Source: Rhizobium bangladeshense
Lineage (GTDB): Bacteria; Pseudomonadota; Alphaproteobacteria; Rhizobiales; Rhizobiaceae
Direction of reading: 5' to 3'
Length of the DNA: 64,000 bases
NCBI RefSeq assembly: GCF_001662075.1
Contig: NZ_LYPL01000002.1
Coordinates: forward strand, 372,001 to 436,000
The position numbers and the translations under genes are program-made. Below the pieces are notes generated by a model. It saw only the letters and a program-made list of their open reading frames with translations. It made no database searches and had not been told where the DNA came from. Below, piece after piece: positions 50,828 to 61,939 of this stretch (its first letter is position 1; the number at the start of each line of letters is the position of its first letter).

Positions 50828-50862
50828 GTGGGCACAGGCCGGCGCCTTCGGCGCCCGTCGCT

Positions 50863-51777
50863 TCAGCGCCCGCGGCTTCCCTTCAGCATCGACCAGCTAT
50901 AGAAGAACAGCCCCGCCCAGATCAGCGGAAAGGCGATCATGCGCGCCGTGCCGAGCGGCTCTTGAAAGGCGAAGACGGCGATCAGGAAGATCATTGTCGG
51001 GGCGATATACTGCATGATGCCGATCGTCGACAGCTTCAGGAGCTTGGCGCCATTGGCATAGATCATCAGCGGCACGGCGGTGACGACACCGCAGCCGAGC
51101 AGCAGGGTCGTGTCGGCGAGGCCGGTGCGGTAAAGGTGCCCCTGGCCGCTGCCGAGTTCGAGATAGAGGATGTAGACGAGGGCGGGCACGCTCAGGATCA
51201 GCACCTCGAGGAAGAAACCCTGGTTTGGGCCGAGCGGCAGCGTCTTGCGGAGCAAGGCGTAAAAACCCCAGCTGACCGCCAGCGTCAGCGCCACCCACGG
51301 AATGCCGCCGCTGTCGAAGGCGAGAATGGCGACCGCCAGCGCAGCAAGGGCAATTGCCGCGATCTGCAGCGGCTGCAGCTTCTCCTTGAGGAGCACCGCG
51401 CCGAGGAAGATGCTGAACAGCGGATTGATGAAATAGCCGAGTGCCGCATCGAGCGAGTGGCCGGCGCCGATCGCCCAGACATAGGTGCCCCAGTTGACGG
51501 TGATCAGCGACGCTGTCAGCGCTCCCATCGCCACCATGCGCGGCGAACGCAATGCTGCGCTGATATCTCCGGTGCGCCCGAGCACGATCAACACGATACC
51601 GGCCAGCGGCAGCGACCAGACGATGCGGTGGGCGATGACTTCGGCCGGCTGGATATGCGCCACCGCCTTCATGTAGAACGGCAGGAAGCCCCAGAGCAGA
51701 TAGGCCGTCAGCGCGAAGGCGAAACCGCGCGGACTATCTTCGTTCTTGGCCAAGGGAACGGATGCATCGGTCGACAT
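50863..51777 (-). CDS. rarD: RarD-type EamA permease, 304 aa
   Basis: Ten hydrophobic helices in two EamA halves, beginning GFAFALTAYLLWGFLPFYMK and EVIAHRIVWSLPLAG, which match the RarD subgroup (chloramphenicol-sensitive protein) of the DMT superfamily. The second half includes LALTLAVSWGFYALLRKTLP-like sequence (WVALTLAVSWGFYALLRKTL) and MQYIAPTMIFLIAVFAFQEP. The name reflects family only; the natural substrate is unknown, although amino-acid or drug export is common in relatives. It converges on the LOG gene. Confidence 0.88.
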   Translation of the reverse strand: MSTDASVPLAKNEDSPRGFAFALTAYLLWGFLPFYMKAVAHIQPAEVIAHRIVWSLPLAGIVLIVLGRTGDISAALRSPRMVAMGALTASLITVNWGTYVWAIGAGHSLDAALGYFINPLFSIFLGAVLLKEKLQPLQIAAIALAALAVAILAFDSGGIPWVALTLAVSWGFYALLRKTLPLGPNQGFFLEVLILSVPALVYILYLELGSGQGHLYRTGLADTTLLLGCGVVTAVPLMIYANGAKLLKLSTIGIMQYIAPTMIFLIAVFAFQEPLGTARMIAFPLIWAGLFFYSWSMLKGSRGR

Positions 51778-51975
51778 CGGGTGTTTCCATCTTTGTTCTT
51801 CTTCTGATCCGGCCTAGCTTAAGCGCCGTGAATAGGCCAATTCATTTCGTTGAATGAATGGTGAGAGTATTTGAAGCAAAGACCACGCGATGGCGAACAC
51901 CAACGGACGATCAGCCGAAAACTCAGCAGTCGAAAGTCGGCGGCGCCGGCAGCGCCGCTGAACCGGTGGAAAGGT

Positions 51976-53589
51976 TTATTCCGCCGCGATCTTGCCGGCG
52001 AGCTGGCGGTTCTTCATCAGCTTGTAGATGACGGAATCCATCAGCGCCTGGAACGAGGCGTCGATGATGTTCTCAGAGACGCCGACTGTCCACCAGCGCA
52101 CGCCGTCGCTGTCGGTGGATTCGATCAGCACGCGGGTGATCGCCTCCGTGCCGCCATTGAGGATGCGCACCTTGAAATCGGCAAGCACCAGATCGTCGAT
52201 CTCGTGCTGGTACTTGCCGAAATCCTTGCGCAGTGCCAGGTCGAGCGCGTTGACCGGGCCTTCGGCATCGGCAACCGACATCAGCGTCTGTCCGTCGATG
52301 GTGATCTTGACCACCGCCTCCGAGACGATCTTCACGCGGCCGAGACTGTCGAAGCGGCGCTCGATCATCACCCGGAAGCCTTCGATGGTGAAGAATTCCG
52401 GGATCGTGCCAAGCGTGCGATGTGCCAGCAGCTCGAAGCTCGCATCGGCGCCCTCATAGGCGTAGCCGATGGATTCCCGTTCCTTGACGATCGAGATCAA
52501 GAGGTCGAGTTTCGGATCGTCCTTGGCGACCGTGATGCCGCGCCGCTTCAGCGCATTGATGAAGTTCGCCTTGCCGCCCTGGTCGGAGACCATGACCTTG
52601 CGGAAGTTGCCGACACTTTCCGGCGGCACATGTTCATAGGTCTTCGGGTCCTTCAGCAGCGCCGATGCGTGGATGCCGGCCTTGGTGGCGAAGGCGGAAG
52701 CGCCGACATAGGGCATCTGGTGATCGGGCGAGCGGTTGAGCAGCTCGTCGAAAGCATGCGAGAGCCGGGTGAGGTTGAGCAGCCGCTCCTCGTCGATCGC
52801 CGTTTCGAACCGTGTGTTATAAGCACTCTTCAGCGCCAGGGTCGGGATCAGCGTCACCAGGTTGGCATTGCCGCAGCGCTCGCCGATGCCGTTCAACGTG
52901 CCCTGGATCTGCCGGACGCCGGCTTCGACCGCAGCAAGCGAATTGGCGACCGCCTGGCCGGTGTCGTTATGGGCATGGATGCCGAGACAGCGGCCGGGCA
53001 CGCCGGCTGCGATCACCGCCTCGACGATGGCACGGATTTCCGGCGGCTGCGTGCCGCCATTGGTGTCGCAGAGCACGACCCAGCGGGCGCCGCTGTCATA
53101 GGCGGTCTTGGCGCAGGCGAGCGCATAGGCCGGGTTGGCCTTGAAGCCATCGAAGAAGTGCTCGCAATCGACGATCGCCTCCTTGCCGGCGCCGACCGCC
53201 GCCTTGACGCTTTCGGCGGTGCATTCGAGATTTTCCTCGTTGGTGCAGCCGAGCGCCACCGCGACGTGGTAATCCCAGCTCTTGGCAACGAAACAGATGC
53301 CGTCGGATTTTGCCTGCAGCAGACCGGCAAGACCCGGATCGTTGGAGACCGAAACGCCCGCCCGCTTCGTCATGCCGAAGGCGACGAAGCTCGCCTGGCT
53401 GGTGCGCTTCTCGCTGAAAAAGGCAGTATCGGTCGGATTGGCGCCGGGATAGCCGCCCTCGACGTAGTCGAGGCCGAACTCGTCCAGCATGGCGGCGATC
53501 GCAATCTTGTCCTCGACGGAAAAATCGATGCCGGGCGTCTGCTGCCCGTCCCGGAGCGTCGTGTCGAAGAGGTAGATGCGTTCTTTCAT
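51976..53589 (-). CDS. cimA: (R)-citramalate synthase CimA
   Basis: CimA condenses acetyl-CoA and pyruvate to (R)-citramalate, a threonine-independent route to 2-ketobutyrate and isoleucine. The 537-residue protein has the HMGL-like TIM barrel (about 1-270) with DTTLRDGQQTPGIDFSVEDK and GIHAHNDTGQAVANSLAAVE (the metal HxH), and a C-terminal LeuA-type regulatory domain (about 380-535; VKITIDGQTLMSVADAEGPV, RVLIESTDSDGVRWWTVGVS) that may sense isoleucine. The long-form layout distinguishes it from isopropylmalate synthase LeuA, though overlap in function is possible. GGGAGGAA precedes the start at 53589. Monocistronic. Confidence 0.9.
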   Translation of the reverse strand: MKERIYLFDTTLRDGQQTPGIDFSVEDKIAIAAMLDEFGLDYVEGGYPGANPTDTAFFSEKRTSQASFVAFGMTKRAGVSVSNDPGLAGLLQAKSDGICFVAKSWDYHVAVALGCTNEENLECTAESVKAAVGAGKEAIVDCEHFFDGFKANPAYALACAKTAYDSGARWVVLCDTNGGTQPPEIRAIVEAVIAAGVPGRCLGIHAHNDTGQAVANSLAAVEAGVRQIQGTLNGIGERCGNANLVTLIPTLALKSAYNTRFETAIDEERLLNLTRLSHAFDELLNRSPDHQMPYVGASAFATKAGIHASALLKDPKTYEHVPPESVGNFRKVMVSDQGGKANFINALKRRGITVAKDDPKLDLLISIVKERESIGYAYEGADASFELLAHRTLGTIPEFFTIEGFRVMIERRFDSLGRVKIVSEAVVKITIDGQTLMSVADAEGPVNALDLALRKDFGKYQHEIDDLVLADFKVRILNGGTEAITRVLIESTDSDGVRWWTVGVSENIIDASFQALMDSVIYKLMKNRQLAGKIAAE

Positions 53590-53633
53590 GTCGTTTCCTC
53601 CCGGCGGGCGGGTGTTGTTGCAATGCGTATGCT

Positions 53634-53694
53634 GCCCCTCATCCGGCTGCCGCCACCTCTCCCCGCGCGCCGGAAGAGGGCCTGGGTGAGGGGC
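53634..53694. repeat. RIME-like palindromic repeat upstream of cimA
   Basis: GCCCCTCATCCGGCTGCCGC through GGGTGAGGGGC is a shortened relative of the element at 4615-4721 (CCCTCATCCGGTGCCGCCAC), with the same opening and inverted close. Confidence 0.7.
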
Positions 53695-53710
53695 GACCCG
53701 TTCAGGGCAA

Positions 53711-55142
<1,432 letters not shown>

Positions 55143-55146
<4 letters not shown>

Positions 55147-55631
55147 AGGCTCTCTCCGAATGGCCAGCTTTTCGTGTCGTGGTCGGGGTGCTGATGGTTG
55201 CTTGCTGCTATCGCGTTTTCGCGGTCGGGCGTTTCAGGCTGTGGCTCCACCGGCAGGCCGTCCAGCGTGTAAAACCAGGGCATCTTGCGGCCGGTGCTCG
55301 ATTGCATCACGGGCTTGACCGCATCGGGCTCATCGAGCGAGCCGAGCGTGATGTTGATGAAGTCAGCGCCCGGGATGTCGTAAAACAGCGGCGTTCCGCA
55401 ATCGCCGCAGAAGCCGCGCCGCACAAGATCCGAAGACCGGAACCATTTCGGTGCGCCGCGCGTCAGCTCGAAATCCTCGCGCATGGCGGCCGCAAGCGGC
55501 AGGAAATAGTTGCCGGCCGCCTTCTGGCACATGCGGCAGTGGCAGATATGGGGATAGCCGAGTTCGCCGCGGGCGCGATAACGAACCGCGCCGCACTGGC
55601 ATCCGCCGGCCTGTTTCGTCATTTCGCTCAA
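55143..55631 (-). CDS. GFA-family zinc protein, paralogue B
   Basis: This 162-residue GFA-family protein carries [34 protein letters not shown] and RRGFCGDCGTPLFYDIPG, the same Cys spacing as its neighbours, and the tail NHQHPDHDTKSWPFGE. The middle differs most: it has INITLGSLDEPDAVKPVM and MPWFYTLDGLP where the other two have GTFDDRGDL- or GAFDDPSSL-type loops. It is the middle of three tandem genes coupled by ATGA overlaps. No glutathione-dependent alcohol dehydrogenase gene, the usual partner in formaldehyde oxidation, is in the window. Confidence 0.87.
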
Positions 55632-56104
55632 GCGCGATCCTCCGGTGGCCAGACGTGCGTGTCATGGTCGGGATGTTGATAGGAAACGAGTTCGTGCAGG
55701 AAGGAGCCTGCCGTCAGATCGGCCTCGGTCCGCTCTCCGGGCAGTTCGTGCAGGTGATCGACGAAGCCGATCTTGCCTTCCACGCCCCATTGAATGGTCG
55801 GCGGCAGGGACGACGGATCGTCGAAGGCGCCCGCCGCAATCGCCATTCCGTCTGGCGCTTCATAGGTGAGCGGCGTGCCGCAGTCACCGCAGAAGCCGCG
55901 CTCGACGAAATTGGAAGAGCGGAATCTTTTCCGCTCCCCCCGTGTCCATTGGAAATCGGCGCCGCGCACCGAGACGAGCGGCGCATAATAAGCGCCGAAC
56001 GCCTTCTGGCACATGCGGCAATGACAGATCGACGAATCCTTGAGTTCGCCGCTGACACGGAAGCGGATCGCTCCGCATTGGCAGCCACCGGCATAGGTGG
56101 TCAT
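55628..56104 (-). CDS. GFA-family zinc protein, paralogue A
   Basis: The first and probably promoter-proximal GFA-family gene, 158 residues: [60 protein letters not shown], then GAFDDPSSLPPTIQWGVEGK and the closing SYQHPDHDTHVWPPED. Cys positions for structural and catalytic zinc are complete. The three paralogues are similar in length and motif, which suggests tandem duplication followed by divergence. The 150 bases upstream contain a repeat fragment and then cysS, so an operon promoter lies in that gap or in cysS. Confidence 0.87.
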   Translation of the reverse strand: MTTYAGGCQCGAIRFRVSGELKDSSICHCRMCQKAFGAYYAPLVSVRGADFQWTRGERKRFRSSNFVERGFCGDCGTPLTYEAPDGMAIAAGAFDDPSSLPPTIQWGVEGKIGFVDHLHELPGERTEADLTAGSFLHELVSYQHPDHDTHVWPPEDRA

Positions 56105-56208
56105 GGCAGGTCCTCCCGCAGCGATGCCGATGTGAGAGAGAAGTCCCCTCCCGTGGCGCCGCCTCTTGCAATTACGATGAAGTCGCTTCGGAGTGGTGCG
56201 CCGTCGTA

Positions 56209-56235
56209 GCCCTGCCCCCTTGTGTGGGGAGGGAT
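56209..56235. repeat. Fragment of the CCCCTCCCC/AAGG repeat family
   Basis: GCCCTGCCCCCTTGTGTGGG GAGGGAT-type sequence resembles one end of the element at 7626-7779. Only a partial copy is present, between cysS and the GFA genes. Confidence 0.55.
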
Positions 56236-56255
56236 CTTATGCCCAGGCACCACTC

Positions 56256-57647
56256 TCACCGCTTCACCTCCCACGTCGTCACCCGCTCGCCCGTCGCCGG
56301 ATCCTTGCCGTCCTTCAGCTGAATGCCTTTCGCCGTCAGCTCGTCGCGGATCTTGTCGGCTTCGGCAAAATTCTTCGCCTTCAGCATTTCCAAACGCATG
56401 GCGACCAGCGCATCGACCGCCGCTGCGACGGCTTCGTCGATTTCGGCTTTCTTCGGCAGCACCCCGAGGAGGGCAGCCGTCGCGGCAAAACGGGCGCCTG
56501 CGGCAGCATCGGTATGGGCGGCCTGCGCCAGTGCATGCAGCGCCTGCACCGCCGCCACAGTATTGAGGTCGTCCGCCAGCGCGTTCAGCACGCTTTCGTC
56601 CGGTGCGGCCTCGCCGGCTTCCGTTGCGGGCCATTTGGCGAGCAGCCGTTCGGCCTCTTCCAGCCGCTTGATCGAGAAATCGATCGGCTCGCGGTAATGC
56701 GTCATCAGCATGGCAAGACGCAGCACTTCGCCCGGCCATTTACGGCCGCCGAAGACCTCAGTGTGCAGCAGATCGTGGATGGTGACGAAATTGCCCTCGG
56801 ATTTCGACATCTTGCGGCCTTCCACCTGCACGAAGCCGTTATGCATCCAGACATTCGCCATCACCTCGGTGCCGTGGGCGCAGCGCGACTGGGCGATCTC
56901 GTTTTCATGATGCGGGAAGATCAGATCCAGCCCGCCGCCATGGATGTCGAAGACATCGCCGAGATAACGCCGGCTCATCGCCGAGCACTCTATGTGCCAG
57001 CCGGGCCGGCCGCGGCCCCAGGGGCTCTCCCAGCCGGGTTCGTTGTGGGTCGACAGTTTCCAGAGCACGAAATCGCCGGGATTCTTCTTGTGCGCATCGA
57101 CGGCAACGCGGGCGCCGGCCTGCTGCTCGTCGAGCGGGCGCTTCGAAAGCTGGCCGTAATCCGCCATCGATTTGGTATCGAACAGCACTTCGCCCGATGC
57201 GACATAGGCATGGCCGTTGACGATCAGCTTCTCGATGATCTCGATCATCTCTTCAATATTGTCGGTGGCGCGCGGCTCGACGTTCGGCTCCAGGCAGCCG
57301 AGGTCGGCGACATCGGCGTGAAACTGCGTCTCGGTCTTTTCGGTGACCGCGCGGATCGCGTCGTTGAGCGGCAGGCCCGGATGATCCCTCAGCGCCCGCG
57401 CATTGATCTTGTCGTCGACGTCGGTGATGTTGCGGGCATAGGTGACGTGATCCTCGCCGTAAATATGGCGCAGCAGCCGGAACAGCACGTCGAAGACGAT
57501 GACCGGCCGGGCGTTGCCGATATGGGCGAAATCATAGACGGTCGGGCCGCAGACATACATGCGGACGTTGTCGGCATCGATCGGCGAAAACACCGATTTT
57601 TCCCGCGTCAGCGTGTTGTACAGCTTCAGTTCCGGCGTGCCGCCCAT
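56256..57647 (-). CDS. cysS: Cysteinyl-tRNA synthetase
   Basis: CysRS charges tRNA-Cys. The 463-residue class I enzyme has [20 protein letters not shown] with zinc Cys and the HIGH-like HIGN, IDVDDKI-type segment [39 protein letters not shown] and [14 protein letters not shown], and the KMSKS loop ([20 protein letters not shown]). A helical anticodon-binding domain closes the protein. The length is normal. GGGAGAG lies about 5 bases before the start at 57647. A 290-base gap separates it from the divergent lysozyme-like gene. Confidence 0.96.
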   Translation of the reverse strand: MGGTPELKLYNTLTREKSVFSPIDADNVRMYVCGPTVYDFAHIGNARPVIVFDVLFRLLRHIYGEDHVTYARNITDVDDKINARALRDHPGLPLNDAIRAVTEKTETQFHADVADLGCLEPNVEPRATDNIEEMIEIIEKLIVNGHAYVASGEVLFDTKSMADYGQLSKRPLDEQQAGARVAVDAHKKNPGDFVLWKLSTHNEPGWESPWGRGRPGWHIECSAMSRRYLGDVFDIHGGGLDLIFPHHENEIAQSRCAHGTEVMANVWMHNGFVQVEGRKMSKSEGNFVTIHDLLHTEVFGGRKWPGEVLRLAMLMTHYREPIDFSIKRLEEAERLLAKWPATEAGEAAPDESVLNALADDLNTVAAVQALHALAQAAHTDAAAGARFAATAALLGVLPKKAEIDEAVAAAVDALVAMRLEMLKAKNFAEADKIRDELTAKGIQLKDGKDPATGERVTTWEVKR

Positions 57648-57936
57648 TTCACTCTCCCAAAATGCATGTTCAGAAAATATCGCAACCGGCGGGCCGGGGC
57701 GTTTCGCATCTTAAACTATTTGGGAGACGAAAACGGCCGGGCCAGCGCTTGCGCTAGCGAATAATCTTTCCGCAGATAATGCAGATAACCGTTTTCATGC
57801 CGCGTTTTATGGCGCGGGAATGACGTTTGGTCAAGAGGGGACGAGGAACGATCCGGCGGCTCGGTGCGCCCGCCATTTTCCCGGCGCAAATCACTTGTAG
57901 CCAGTCGAGAAGCTGCTGAAAATACGGGAGGAATGG

Positions 57937-58686
57937 GTGGGGAGCGTAGTTCGGTGGGGAGTCGGAGCGGCCGCAATTCTGATGGTCGCATCCGCGGTAT
58001 ATTTAGCATACGATTTCGGCATGCTTCGCTTCAACAATCCATCTCTATCTCGGTATCCGATCCAGGGTATCGATGTCAGCCATCACCAGGGCGACATCGA
58101 TTGGAAGACGGTGGCCACCCAGCCGAACATACGCTTTGCGATCATGAAGGCGACCGAAGGCGGCGACCACCGGGATTCCAGGTTCGCGGAGAACTGGCAG
58201 CGTGCCGGCGATGCCGGCGTGGTCAGGGGCGCCTATCATTTCTTCACTTTCTGCCGCCCGGGCAAGGATCAGGCGCAGAATGTCCTGGCGACCGTACCGA
58301 AGATGCCGGGAACATTGCCGATCGCGGTCGATCTGGAGTTTGTCGGCAATTGCAACAAGGTCCCGACGCTTGAGGAAATGGCGACGGAGGTGAATGCCTT
58401 CTTCACCGAGCTGAAAGCCACCTTTCCGGAAAAGCCGATCTTTTACGTCACCCAGGAATTCTTCGATCAATATCTGAAAGGCAACGAGGCCCGCTTCCCC
58501 GAACATTACCTTTGGCTGCGAAGCGTATTCAAGGAGCCGACGCAGGAAGGCTGCGGCCGCTGGTCGATCTGGCAATTTGCCGACAATGGCACAGTGAATG
58601 GCATTCAGCGAGCGGTGGATCTCAATGCGCTCTGCCCGTCGGAAACGGGCTTCGCTCACCTGTTTCCGGCCGTTGCATCGAATTGA
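57937..58686 (+). CDS. GH25 lysozyme-like protein, membrane-anchored, 249 aa
   Basis: A hydrophobic N-terminus (RWGVGAAAILMVASAVYLAY) works as signal anchor, followed by a GH25 muramidase domain (about 42-240): IQGIDVSHHQGDIDWKTV with Asp46, FAIMKATEGGDHRDSRFAEN, and the acidic pair Asp132-Glu134 in LPIAVDLEFVGN. GH25 enzymes cut the glycan strands of peptidoglycan. The start is a GTG at 57937 with GGGAGGA about 6 bases upstream. It is transcribed away from cysS and converges on the SDR gene. The target could be self or competing bacteria; only the fold is secure. Confidence 0.88.
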   Translation: MGSVVRWGVGAAAILMVASAVYLAYDFGMLRFNNPSLSRYPIQGIDVSHHQGDIDWKTVATQPNIRFAIMKATEGGDHRDSRFAENWQRAGDAGVVRGAYHFFTFCRPGKDQAQNVLATVPKMPGTLPIAVDLEFVGNCNKVPTLEEMATEVNAFFTELKATFPEKPIFYVTQEFFDQYLKGNEARFPEHYLWLRSVFKEPTQEGCGRWSIWQFADNGTVNGIQRAVDLNALCPSETGFAHLFPAVASN

Positions 58687-58695
58687 GGCGTCGAT

Positions 58696-59436
58696 CTATT
58701 CCGGCAGCCGGTATTCGGCGAGCTTGTTCTCGCGCACGATGAAGAGTTTACCTGTCTCGGTCACGCCGGGACCGAGCAGCGGCAGGATCGCCTTGGCAAC
58801 CTCGGAAGGATGCGGCAGCGTCTGCGGATCTTCGCCCGGCACGGCCTGCGCCCGCATCGCCGTGCGGGTGGCGCCCGGATCGACGCTGGTGATGCGCAAC
58901 GGCGTCGATTGCGTCTCGCCGGCCCAGGTGCGGGCGAGCGCCTCGACGGCAGCTTTTGATGCGGAATAGGCGCTCCAGAAGGGGCGGCATTTGTGCGCAG
59001 CGCCGGACGACAGGATGACGGCGCGGCCGGCATCCGAGCGGGCGAGCAGCGGATCGACCGAGCGGATCAGCCGCCATGTCGCCGTCACGTTGATGGTCAT
59101 CACCTTTTCGAATACCTTCGCCTCGATATGGCCGATCGGCGAGATGACGCCGAGTACGCCGGCATTGGCGACGAGGATGTCGAGCTTGCCCCAGCGCTCG
59201 AAGATCGAACCGCCGAGCGCATCGATCGCGTTCATATCGGCAAGATCGAAGGGCACGAGCGTTGCATTGCCGCCGACCGCCTTGATCGCATCGTCGAGAT
59301 CCTCGAGCCCGCCGACCGTGCGTGCGCAGGCAATGACATGGGCGCCGGCTTTGGCAAGTTCCAGCGCCGTGAAATAGCCGATGCCGCGCGACGCACCGGT
59401 GACGAGTGCGATCTTGCCCTCAAGATTGATGTTCAT
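58696..59436 (-). CDS. Short-chain dehydrogenase/reductase, 246 aa
   Basis: Classical SDR with NAD(P)-binding TGASRGIG (13-20), the NAG motif in DILVANAGVLG, catalytic Ser143/144 (ILSSGAAHK), and Tyr157-x3-Lys161 (SAYSASKAAVEAL). Its place downstream of purF on the same strand (80 bases) is common in rhizobia, but no purine-related role is known. Substrate cannot be predicted. The protein is of normal length and all catalytic residues are present. Confidence 0.88.
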   Translation of the reverse strand: MNINLEGKIALVTGASRGIGYFTALELAKAGAHVIACARTVGGLEDLDDAIKAVGGNATLVPFDLADMNAIDALGGSIFERWGKLDILVANAGVLGVISPIGHIEAKVFEKVMTINVTATWRLIRSVDPLLARSDAGRAVILSSGAAHKCRPFWSAYSASKAAVEALARTWAGETQSTPLRITSVDPGATRTAMRAQAVPGEDPQTLPHPSEVAKAILPLLGPGVTETGKLFIVRENKLAEYRLPE

Positions 59437-59516
59437 TTGTCCGGTTCCGGATTGGCTTGCGAAGGTGAGGGGCGCAATTGGGCCCCTCGGAAGCGAAAGT
59501 CAAAGTGGCAAGCGGC

Positions 59517-61007
59517 TCAGCCGTTGCTGGCAAGCATCGAAAGCTTGTTGCCCATGGACTCGCCGTTCTTGTCGAGCAGACGGGTCGGGTAGTCACCGGT
59601 GAAGTAGTGGTCGGTGAATTGCGGGCGAGCCGGATTGCGGTCCTCGCCGCCGACGGCGCGATAAAGCCCGTCGATCGACAGGAAGGCGAGCGAATCCGCG
59701 CCGATATATTTGGCCATGGCTTCGACATCGGCATACTGGTTGGCGAGCAGCTTGTCGGCATCGGGCGTGTCGATGCCGTAGAAATCGGGGAAGAAGATCA
59801 TCGGGCTTGCGACCCGAAGATGAACTTCGCGCGCGCCGGCTTCGCGGATCATCTGCACGATCTTCAGGGACGTCGTGCCGCGCACGATGGAGTCATCGAC
59901 CAGCACGACGCGCTTGCCTTCGATCATCGCGCGGTTGGCGGAATGCTTCAGCTTCACGCCGAAGGCGCGAATCTGCTGCGTCGGCTCGATGAAGGTGCGG
60001 CCGACATAATGGTTGCGGATGATGCCGTACTCGAAGGGAATGCCGCTTTCCTGCGCATAGCCGAGCGCCGCAGGTGTGCCGCCGTCCGGCACCGGCACGA
60101 CCACGTCGGCCTCGACCGGCGCTTCCTTGGCGAGGTTCATGCCCATGTTCTTGCGTGTCGTATAGACGTTGCGGCCGCCGACGACCGAATCCGGCCGGGC
60201 GAAATAGACATATTCGAACAGGCAGAGGCGCTCCGGCTGCGGCTTGCCGGGCTTGCGGGCATCGATGCTGATCGAGCCGTCGGGCTGGATTTCGCAGATG
60301 ATGACTTCGCCGTTTTCGACATCGCGGATGAACTTGGCGCCGATAATGTCGAGCGCGCAGGTTTCCGAGCAGAAGATCGGCTTGCCGTCCAGTTCGCCCA
60401 TGACGAGCGGGCGGATGCCGGTCGGGTCGCGCGCGGCGATCAGCTTGGTGCGCGTCATGGCGAGCATCGAATAGCCGCCTTCCATCTGGCGGATCGCATC
60501 GATGAAGCGGTCGGAGGTGGACGCGTGGCGGGAGCGGGCGATGAGATGAAGGACGACTTCGGTATCGGAGGTCGACTGACAGATGGCGCCGGTGGCGATG
60601 ATCTGGCGGCGCAGCGTCAGGCCATTGGTGAAATTGCCGTTATGGGCAATGGCGATACCGCCTTCTTCCAGTTCCGCAAAGAGCGGCTGCACGTTGCGCA
60701 TGGCCACTTCGCCTGTCGTGGAGTAGCGGGTATGGCCGATCGATATGCTGCCGGGCAGGCGGGCGAGCGTCATCGGATTGGTATAGTGGTCGCCGACCAG
60801 GCCCATATGGCGCTCCTGATAGAAGCGCTTGCCATCGAAGGAGACGATGCCGGCTGCCTCCTGTCCGCGATGCTGCAGGGCATGCAGGCCGAGAGCCGTG
60901 AGTGCGGCGGCATCGGGATGTCCCAGAATTCCGAAAACGCCGCATTCTTCGTGCAGCGTATCTCCGTCGAGCGGATCGTCGGTCGGGAAGGAATGGGACT
61001 GGTTCAT
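59517..61007 (-). CDS. purF: Amidophosphoribosyltransferase PurF
   Basis: PurF moves the glutamine amide to PRPP, starting purine synthesis. The 496-residue protein has a short propeptide and then the nucleophile Cys22 (HEECGVFGILGHPDAA), glutaminase motifs (HRGQEAAGIVSFDGKRF, IGHTRYSTTGE, AHNGNFTNGLTL) and the PRPP-binding site VVLVDDSIVRGTTSLKIV. Release of the 21-residue propeptide to expose Cys22 is expected. It belongs to the leftward run radA-cvpA-purF-SDR; cvpA-purF linkage is widely conserved, including in E. coli. A 224-base gap precedes it. Confidence 0.96.
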   Translation of the reverse strand: MNQSHSFPTDDPLDGDTLHEECGVFGILGHPDAAALTALGLHALQHRGQEAAGIVSFDGKRFYQERHMGLVGDHYTNPMTLARLPGSISIGHTRYSTTGEVAMRNVQPLFAELEEGGIAIAHNGNFTNGLTLRRQIIATGAICQSTSDTEVVLHLIARSRHASTSDRFIDAIRQMEGGYSMLAMTRTKLIAARDPTGIRPLVMGELDGKPIFCSETCALDIIGAKFIRDVENGEVIICEIQPDGSISIDARKPGKPQPERLCLFEYVYFARPDSVVGGRNVYTTRKNMGMNLAKEAPVEADVVVPVPDGGTPAALGYAQESGIPFEYGIIRNHYVGRTFIEPTQQIRAFGVKLKHSANRAMIEGKRVVLVDDSIVRGTTSLKIVQMIREAGAREVHLRVASPMIFFPDFYGIDTPDADKLLANQYADVEAMAKYIGADSLAFLSIDGLYRAVGGEDRNPARPQFTDHYFTGDYPTRLLDKNGESMGNKLSMLASNG

Positions 61008-61231
61008 TTCTGCGGGCCTCTGCTCTCACAAGAATGGATCGGCATTTCCAGTATTATATATCGGAAATCTGATCCGATAACGTCATGCTGAACGACATCC
61101 GCTTTCAAAGCCCGCTCGCCGGCTCTGAAACGGCTGAGGTCCGGCGGAGCTGAATGCCCGGCCGGACCTTTATTTCACGTCCCGCTCAAATGGCAATTGC
61201 CGGACGGCGGGTCAAGCTCTTGAACACTGTG

Positions 61232-61849
61232 TCAATTCGTCGGCTGCTGTGTGCCGCCTGCAGGCGCGTCTTCCGCCGGAGCCTGATCGGTGGCCGGCGG
61301 TGTGGTGCCTTCGCCGCCCTGCGCCGGCGACTGCATCTTATCACGGAAGCTTGCCTCGATCATCTGGGCAAATTGCTCCGGCAGGACGGCCTTCAGCTTC
61401 ACCACCATCGAATCCAGGAACGGCTTCGACTTGGCCTCATTGACCCAGGTCGGCCGGTGGTCGACATCGACGAGCCAGTTCCAGAAAGCGACGGCGACGA
61501 CCATCAGCAGCAGGCCGCGCGCCGCGCCGAACAGGAAGCCAAGCGTGCGGTCGAGCGCGCCGATGCGGCTGTCGATGATGAAATCGGCGATCTTCATCGT
61601 GATGAAGGAGATGACGATGAGTGCGATCAGAAAGACGACCGCGGCCGAGCCAGCAATCGCGATGCGATCGTCATCGGTGTATTTCTGCGCATAAGGCAGT
61701 AGGTACGGATAGAGGTAGTAGGCGGCGGCGGCCGAACCGCCCCAGCTTGCGATCGAAAGGATCTCGCGGGAGAAGCCGCGGACCATCGCCAGTACGGCGG
61801 AGAAGAGCACGACGCCGATGACAATACCGTCGAAAATCGTAATGGGCAT
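61232..61849 (-). CDS. cvpA: CvpA-family membrane protein
   Basis: CvpA is an inner-membrane protein of about four helices, required for colicin V production in E. coli and linked to envelope integrity. The 205-residue protein shows TIFDGIVIGVVLFSAVLAMV, AYYLYPYLLPYAQKY, VVFLIALIVISFITMKIADF and FLFGAARGLLLMVVAVAFWN, in the usual order, with the RGFSREILSIASW loop and an acidic, Ala/Gln-rich C-terminal tail. It stands just upstream of purF, as in many proteobacteria. Confidence 0.9.
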   Translation of the reverse strand: MPITIFDGIVIGVVLFSAVLAMVRGFSREILSIASWGGSAAAAYYLYPYLLPYAQKYTDDDRIAIAGSAAVVFLIALIVISFITMKIADFIIDSRIGALDRTLGFLFGAARGLLLMVVAVAFWNWLVDVDHRPTWVNEAKSKPFLDSMVVKLKAVLPEQFAQMIEASFRDKMQSPAQGGEGTTPPATDQAPAEDAPAGGTQQPTN

Positions 61850-61939
61850 TTAAATTCAACTCCAGGACTGTCGCTCGGCGGCCGTGTCGTGCCTTATCGT
61901 GTGCTTCCTATATCATCACCGTTCCCGGCAATGAAAGGA

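Noticed and set aside
56193..57764. 523-codon plus-strand frame opposite cysS
   Set aside because: Antisense to the conserved HIGH-like and KMSKS motifs of cysteinyl-tRNA synthetase.
61138..61175. Possible terminator between cvpA and purF (GGTCCGG...CCGGACC followed by TTTATTT)
   Set aside because: The T-run follows only on the plus strand, while both flanking genes are on the minus strand, so it would not end their transcripts.
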